A stretch of DNA of 64,000 nucleotides from Diphasiastrum complanatum. Its lineage: Eukaryota; Streptophyta; Lycopodiopsida; Lycopodiales; Lycopodiaceae. This document shows, one piece after another, positions 59,096-64,000 of the stretch. Position numbers and translations under genes: made by a program. The stretch lies in assembly GCA_029204225.1 (NCBI GenBank), contig CM055102.1:8815456-8879455 (forward strand), given 5' to 3'. How positions within the stretch are numbered: position 1 is the first letter of the stretch; each line of letters begins with the position of its first letter. The notes under the pieces were generated by a model. It saw only the letters and a program-made list of their open reading frames with translations. It searched no databases and had not been told where the DNA came from.

Positions 59096-60898
59096 GCACG
59101 GATAGTTGGAGGGATGTCCTATGTGGGCTGATTCTGTGATCGATTTGTATGGGCGCGGCCAGGCAAAGGTCCTTTGGCAGGACTATCTCAAAGGGGGACC
59201 TTGTCTTTGTTACCTGTTAGTAAACCTGCGCGAGTGTCTTGCTTGTATGTATTCGTGGTGAGTCTTAGTACTCGTTCTTTGCCTGATTTGCATGATTGCT
59301 TGTGATATAAGGAGTTGATGGCTCAAGAAGGAAGCTTTCTTTTGAAGGCTGATACCATCAAACAAAGAGGACTACAGAATCTGTGGAGCGGATTTGTAGT
59401 TCAAGTACTAGCATGTGAACGGCAATGAAACGACTCAATGTTTGCAAATGATGGATGGCTAGCTTGTTACTTGGGTTAGTTTCATTTGCGACAACGCCCA
59501 CCAGACGCAAGCAGGAAGTCAAAAGTTGGAAAGGGCAATTTCAGGGGAGATCTTCTATGGAGCAGTTGGTCTTCATTTGGGATGGCCACCTTCGGAACTG
59601 AAACTCACTGAGCATGGGTGATATCCAATGTCAGTTGGGTTTTTCCTCAAAGGGGAAAGACTAGGATCCTCTTCAGAGATTGGCAACAAGTTGGATCAAG
59701 CCATAATCCTAGCAGATGGGAAGCAAAGTGTCGGAAAGGCTTTTTGTCCGAAGAACTCTACTCTAAGTCCTGTCAGCTGATATTATAAGCAAGAGGGTAA
59801 CTATCACACACACCTCTCTCTTGGGGCAAATTTTGAATGAAATTTGATCAAAATGGGGGCAAATTCAAGGTGACCTAGCCATACTCACATGAGGAGACTG
59901 GTGAACTTTGGACCTAATAAGTTGACAAGTTTTTGTTGTGGAAAGGAAAGCTTGTTATAGGCTTTCTCTGGACTAACAATGATGAGGAAACATATGAGTA
60001 CGCTGTCTTGTGTTATGTGTAAGGCAGCTGATCAATGAAGGAACTGTGAAAGTAGAGTCTTGCATGGGAGACTTGGTATTTCAAACGGACGCTAAGGGAC
60101 AGTTTGTGTTGAGATCGGACTAGTGCAAACTCTGGGTGCATGTGTTTGATTCAATCGATGTACACTTCTTGTTTTGACTATGAGGCAACTAACCAGTGAT
60201 GGAATTGTGAAAGTCAAGTTTTGCGCGACGGACATGGTGCTTCAAACAAACGCGAAGAGATAGTTCGTATGTGGATCAAACTGGTGCGACCCTTTGGCTC
60301 TCCACGAGGTCAATGTTTCCATTTGGGCTTATTCAAAGAGCTACTTCAAGCCAAGTGAGAGGTGCATTGAGGAGTACTCAATCTTTGCCTACCTTAAAGA
60401 GCCAAGAAGGAAAAGTATCAAGATCAGGTTGGGACAAGGAGAGGAATCAAGGTGCAAAAGCAACAAGGCACAGAGTGGACCATAAAGTGGGCAATCAAAC
60501 GATAAATCCTTTGGCTTAGGGAGCCTTGATACCTGTGTGGAATTGATCAAATTTGGAGCTAAGGGAGCTCAACACAAAGTGCATCAAGGACAAATCAGGA
60601 GTTCAAAGGAGTTCCAAAGTCAAAAAGTCAGAAGGCCTCTGTCACCAATTAATAAGGTTCTTGGGTTTTACGTAAGCGATATAAAATCTACGCTTTTCCC
60701 AGACAAAGAGATATTTTCAAGTTATGTAATTTTTCAGTACAAAGAGTTGAGCCTCCGACTTGTGGTGTGCCAGCTTCAATGTTAATAAAAAGTGGCCAAT
60801 AAATTGAGTACTGTGCCAAGTAGCTTAAATGTATATTTATTTTCATTAGGAGACACCTTTACTTTAATCTGACATCTGATGAGGACATCAGATTTTAT
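59096..60898 (+). other. Interior of the plus-oriented family-X element, no recognisable protein
   Basis: 1.8 kb between the inverted tandem unit and the polypurine tract. Short open frames (60,271-60,519 and overlapping) show no gag or pol motif. It could be the long 3' non-coding part of an LTR element. Confidence 0.45.
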
Positions 60899-60912
60899 AA
60901 GGGTGGGGTGGA
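60899..60912 (+). other. Polypurine tract
   Basis: AAGGGTGGGGTGGA directly before the LTR start TGTTG. It fixes 60,913-61,949 as a 3' LTR in plus orientation. Confidence 0.6.
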
Positions 60913-61949
60913 TGTTGTAAAGCTACCTTTACAAACTTTACTTCCGGCGCCAGTGGCGCCAGTAGCCCCCCCTGCTGCTTTGGCGCCAACGGCGCCGGCG
61001 CCGTTCCCGGTGTCACTGTGACCAGAATCCAGTCGGGGCCAAGTTCCTATGGATGAAAATCTTTGATCTCGAATCCCACCAATACTATAGGGGAGTGCGG
61101 GTTGCGACTCAGGACGAGCTCCAACCAAGTCTCAGCCTCCCTTGCTGGAATGTTGTCCTGGCACTCGCCTTGGCATGCTAGTGCCCCGGAGACTCAGGTC
61201 GGTCACACACTTGAAATGTAACCTTCTCAGATTTATCAATAAAGTGAGATTTTCCTCAAACCGACTCTGATTACCTTCTGGGTTTCAGTGTTTGGTGAAA
61301 GCGTTAGTTGTAAGGCCGCTTCAAATTTTTAAGTTGGCACATACCTGAGGGTCGTATCCCGGGACGCCAGTGGTATGCCATCGGGACCATTCTGTCCGTG
61401 GCGCCAGCGGTATGCTGTCGGGACCATTCGGTCCAGGAATTGGTTGTCTCCATATCTGTCACGGCTTGTGGTTCTGAGTGTTCCTTGCATGAACGTGAAT
61501 GAGTTAAGCTTTTGGGGAACGGGCTCTAACCTGTCGGTTGAGTTGGATGGCTTGCTTGGGTGGAAGTTACCTGTTTATGGCTGTCCAGTCTGGCGTGGCG
61601 CCAGGTTGGCTTCCAGCGCTCGTGACGAAGCTTTCAGCTGGTTAAGTCTGATGTAAGTCAGACCGCTTGCTTGGAATGGATGTTACTCGTTTGTAACGAA
61701 GCTTCGAGCTGGTCAAGTTTTATGTATGTCGGGCGGCTTGCTTGGAGGGAAGTCACTCACATCGGGACCCCCGACCTGGCATGGCGCCAGGTTGGATCTA
61801 AATGTTGGTTTCTGAACTTCCAGTTGGTTAAGTCTGATCGTTGTTGGCGAGTGGGCTGCTTGTATGTCAAGTGGGTTTGGATGGCAAGAGTTGAAGGCTG
61901 GGAAGCTAAAGTCGTGGTTCCCGGCTCCCTTTGGGATGCCTGCGCTACA
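60913..61949 (+). repeat. Family-X 3' LTR, full length (1,037 bp)
   Basis: Starts TGTTGTAAAGC and ends GCGCTACA. The first part (60,945-61,010) has five GGCGCC palindromes. AATAAA at 61,238-61,243 is a possible poly(A) signal. The second part is the inverse of 58,174-58,773. The 5' LTR is not in the expected place. Confidence 0.75.
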
Positions 61950-63082
61950 CTTAGGAAGTGCAACGCAGACTCTCTCTGCACGATGTCAGACTCTCTCTGC
62001 ACCATGCCAGGGAGTGTATATGCGCCATGGTGAGGATTGCACCATTGCACTCCCTCACATGGTGCACCGGGTGCATGGAGTGCATCATGGAGTCTACATT
62101 AAATGTAGTCTCTAGATGATTGAGACTCAAGAGGGAGCATTAATAGAATATGTATTATGTAATAGAGGGAGAGAGCCTAGGTATTGCAAACAAACCAATC
62201 CAAGGTGCTAGGCCGCCCTTGGCAGCTGGCTACCCCTGCCCTGACGGTTGCTGGCAGCTGCTCCTGCTAGCGAGCGTGCACTTGTGCCTTGGACAAACGC
62301 TTTCACGCTGGAGTCTGGGAAGCCTTACAACTTACTACTCCCAAAAAAGCTCATATCTCTAGAGTCTGTAATATGATTGATTATGTATGTCTCTCTTTGG
62401 CTGGGCCCTGTACTATGTAGTATGCATACTACGGTCTACCTAAAGAACGCCCACCTTTTTGCATTTATAGATCCATCCACCAACTTTTGCTTTGGAGTTG
62501 GAAATTGCTATTCAAATACAAGATTACAAGACACTAGTGGCATTAGTGGGCGATGAACCCACCTCCACTCCACTGCAAATGCAGCTAATAATTATATGCT
62601 GGTATGCTGTCCCTTTTCTTGAGGCTCGTGGACAGCAGATTGGAACTGCGATGGAGTTGGCGTCAGACAAGTGTGGAGAATTGTTGACCATGTCCATGCG
62701 GATTGGTTTCGTTCTGGTATTGATCAACCTGCATTGCAGCAGCCTGCTGCAGATCAGATTTTCCTCTTTATTTTATTTTGACTTTTACCGGACTGGTAGG
62801 CTGCAGGTGCTCCTACTCAGGAGTTTCCGGATGGCTAGTTCAGCTTGTTACTACGGTATGACATCAATAAACTTGCAACGGACTTTCCAAAAGAGACCTA
62901 CCGAGGATCCTTGAGCACATATGATCCAGTTTAGTACAAGTTTTCCTAGGGTTGCTATTTTTTAGTGGATTTTGAATTAGTTTGCAACAATTGAATTTGG
63001 CATTTCACCAGTTAGTTTCCAAGTTTTTAGGTGTTGAGCTAAAAATCCCACTTAAAAAATATAAAATCTATAGGTTTCATAG
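61950..63082. other. Mostly non-coding
   Basis: A short local repeat (AGACTCTCTCTGCAC twice, 61,968-62,004). 62,630-62,760 has an open frame reading WTADWNCDGVGVRQVW and VDHVHADWFRSGIDQP that looks protein-like, but I cannot place it in a family. Confidence 0.35.
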
Positions 63083-63253
63083 CGTTGTGTTACCAATTTC
63101 AATGATGTGTTTGAAAGTTTATCTTTAAAAGTGATTAAGAGCACTGGATTAGAGGTAAAGCAGCCATTTGATCTTGTAAACGTTGGAGCCTACAGTAATC
63201 CAAAGGCACCGGCAAAAGATGTTAAGGAAGTATTTGTTGAGCTTTGCATATGA
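63083..63253 (+). CDS. Possible terminal exon, unknown protein
   Basis: Follows an acceptor-like TTTCATAG and stays open for 56 codons to TGA at 63,251. It contains DVFESLSLKVIKSTGLEVKQ and PFDLVNVGAYSNPKAPAKD. Residue use looks like a real protein, but no family is recognised and no matching upstream exon is proven. It may be a gene fragment or chance. Confidence 0.25.
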   Translation, partial: RCVTNFNDVFESLSLKVIKSTGLEVKQPFDLVNVGAYSNPKAPAKDVKEVFVELCI

Positions 63254-64000
63254 AGTCAAGTGCATGTCACGAGTTCTCACGACTGGCGATCACTAGTCTC
63301 GCTCTAGTTGAAGTCACGCATCCACTGAATCGGTATTTTCGTAACAATTTAGTGATAACAAATGAAGTGCTCTTGAAAATTTGCAAAAATATTCTCTACT
63401 GCTGCTGTATGGTTAATTGAGAGAGTATGGCCTTTCTTGTTAATCGTACAAGTACCATGTCTAAAATGAAAGATCGGCCGTGCGTCAGAACTTATAATAT
63501 ACCACGGATCCTAAGCGCTGGGCCCATCCACGTGGTCTGAAAACCCCAGGGGCCAGGAGACAAGAACTGCCAGAACTTAGAAGAGAGGTGGATTTTGTAC
63601 TCAATGATCCAATCTATTCAATCTATTCGTTTACAGTATATTACTGTATATACATTGGCCGGTTTTAGTTGTCATTTACTTGTAGAGCGATTAGAGACTG
63701 CAGGGAAGTGCTTTTTGCAATTCGTTCCCAGGATTGTCCTTAACAAAGCTAATTTCTCTAACTAGCTGGGAATACTAAGCGAAATAGTTTCTGTTGCTTA
63801 CAATTAGGGTATGTGATCAGTTAAAAACGTTCAAAGTTCAAACCAGTGCTCTGACGAAATAGTTCGGCCTTAGTTAAACATGCTTTAAAGTTTGCACGTT
63901 GCACTAGACATTCACTCAGAATCCATTTGGCAACGCATTGATTTCGCTTGTACTTCCCAGATGAGAATGATACCTTTCGCACATAGTACCTCGCCTATCG
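63254..64000. other. Non-coding to window end
   Basis: Nothing recognisable in either strand. Confidence 0.5.

Overview
This is a window of a land-plant nuclear genome, most likely a flowering plant with a large, repeat-rich genome. The evidence is a six-exon receptor-like cytoplasmic kinase with spliceosomal introns, a CACTA transposon with the usual plant ends (CACTACAAGAAAA), several decayed Ty1/copia and Ty3/gypsy elements, primer-binding sites of the plant initiator-Met-tRNA type, and long CT/CA microsatellites. I cannot name the species.

Layout. 1-15,063: a copia element whose pol gene is split by a ~12 kb insertion (about 1,545-13,495). I do not recognise that insertion as any described transposon. 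It carries three decayed, intron-containing genes. Gene A (minus, 1,580-3,090) encodes a centromeric-histone-H3-like fold followed by a Ulp1/SENP-type cysteine peptidase. Gene B (plus, 9,295-10,816) is an orphan. Gene C (minus, 10,866-13,178) resembles a transposase-like protein family. A and B diverge from a shared promoter region that holds at least eight copies of an 18-bp motif in both orientations. A 5,064-bp CACTA element (3,681-8,744, target duplication ACA) sits inside that promoter, so the nesting has three levels.

16,555-35,752: the only intact host gene, a PBL34/35/36-like RLCK-VII kinase on the minus strand, 397 codons in six exons. Its last intron is about 15 kb and is filled with LTR-retrotransposon and LINE debris. 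35,753-40,234: its upstream region and non-coding sequence with CT microsatellites and a long hairpin. 40,235-43,215: a minus-strand copia remnant abutting a plus-strand gypsy polyprotein (43,250-46,748), both dead. 46,750-57,466: LTR-like sequence, a copia 5' region (PBS plus gag), a LINE scrap and an LTR with PBS. 57,467-61,949: two copies of one LTR-retrotransposon family in opposite orientation, with ~111-120 bp tandem repeats. 61,950-64,000: mostly non-coding, with one possible terminal exon.

How things fit: the kinase is the host function. Everything else is transposon-derived and mostly broken. The part most deserving follow-up is the A/B/C element, because a CENH3-like histone fold joined to a SUMO-protease-like domain in a mobile element would be an unusual way for an element to interact with chromatin or centromeres. 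That function is inference; the domain signatures are visible in the sequence.
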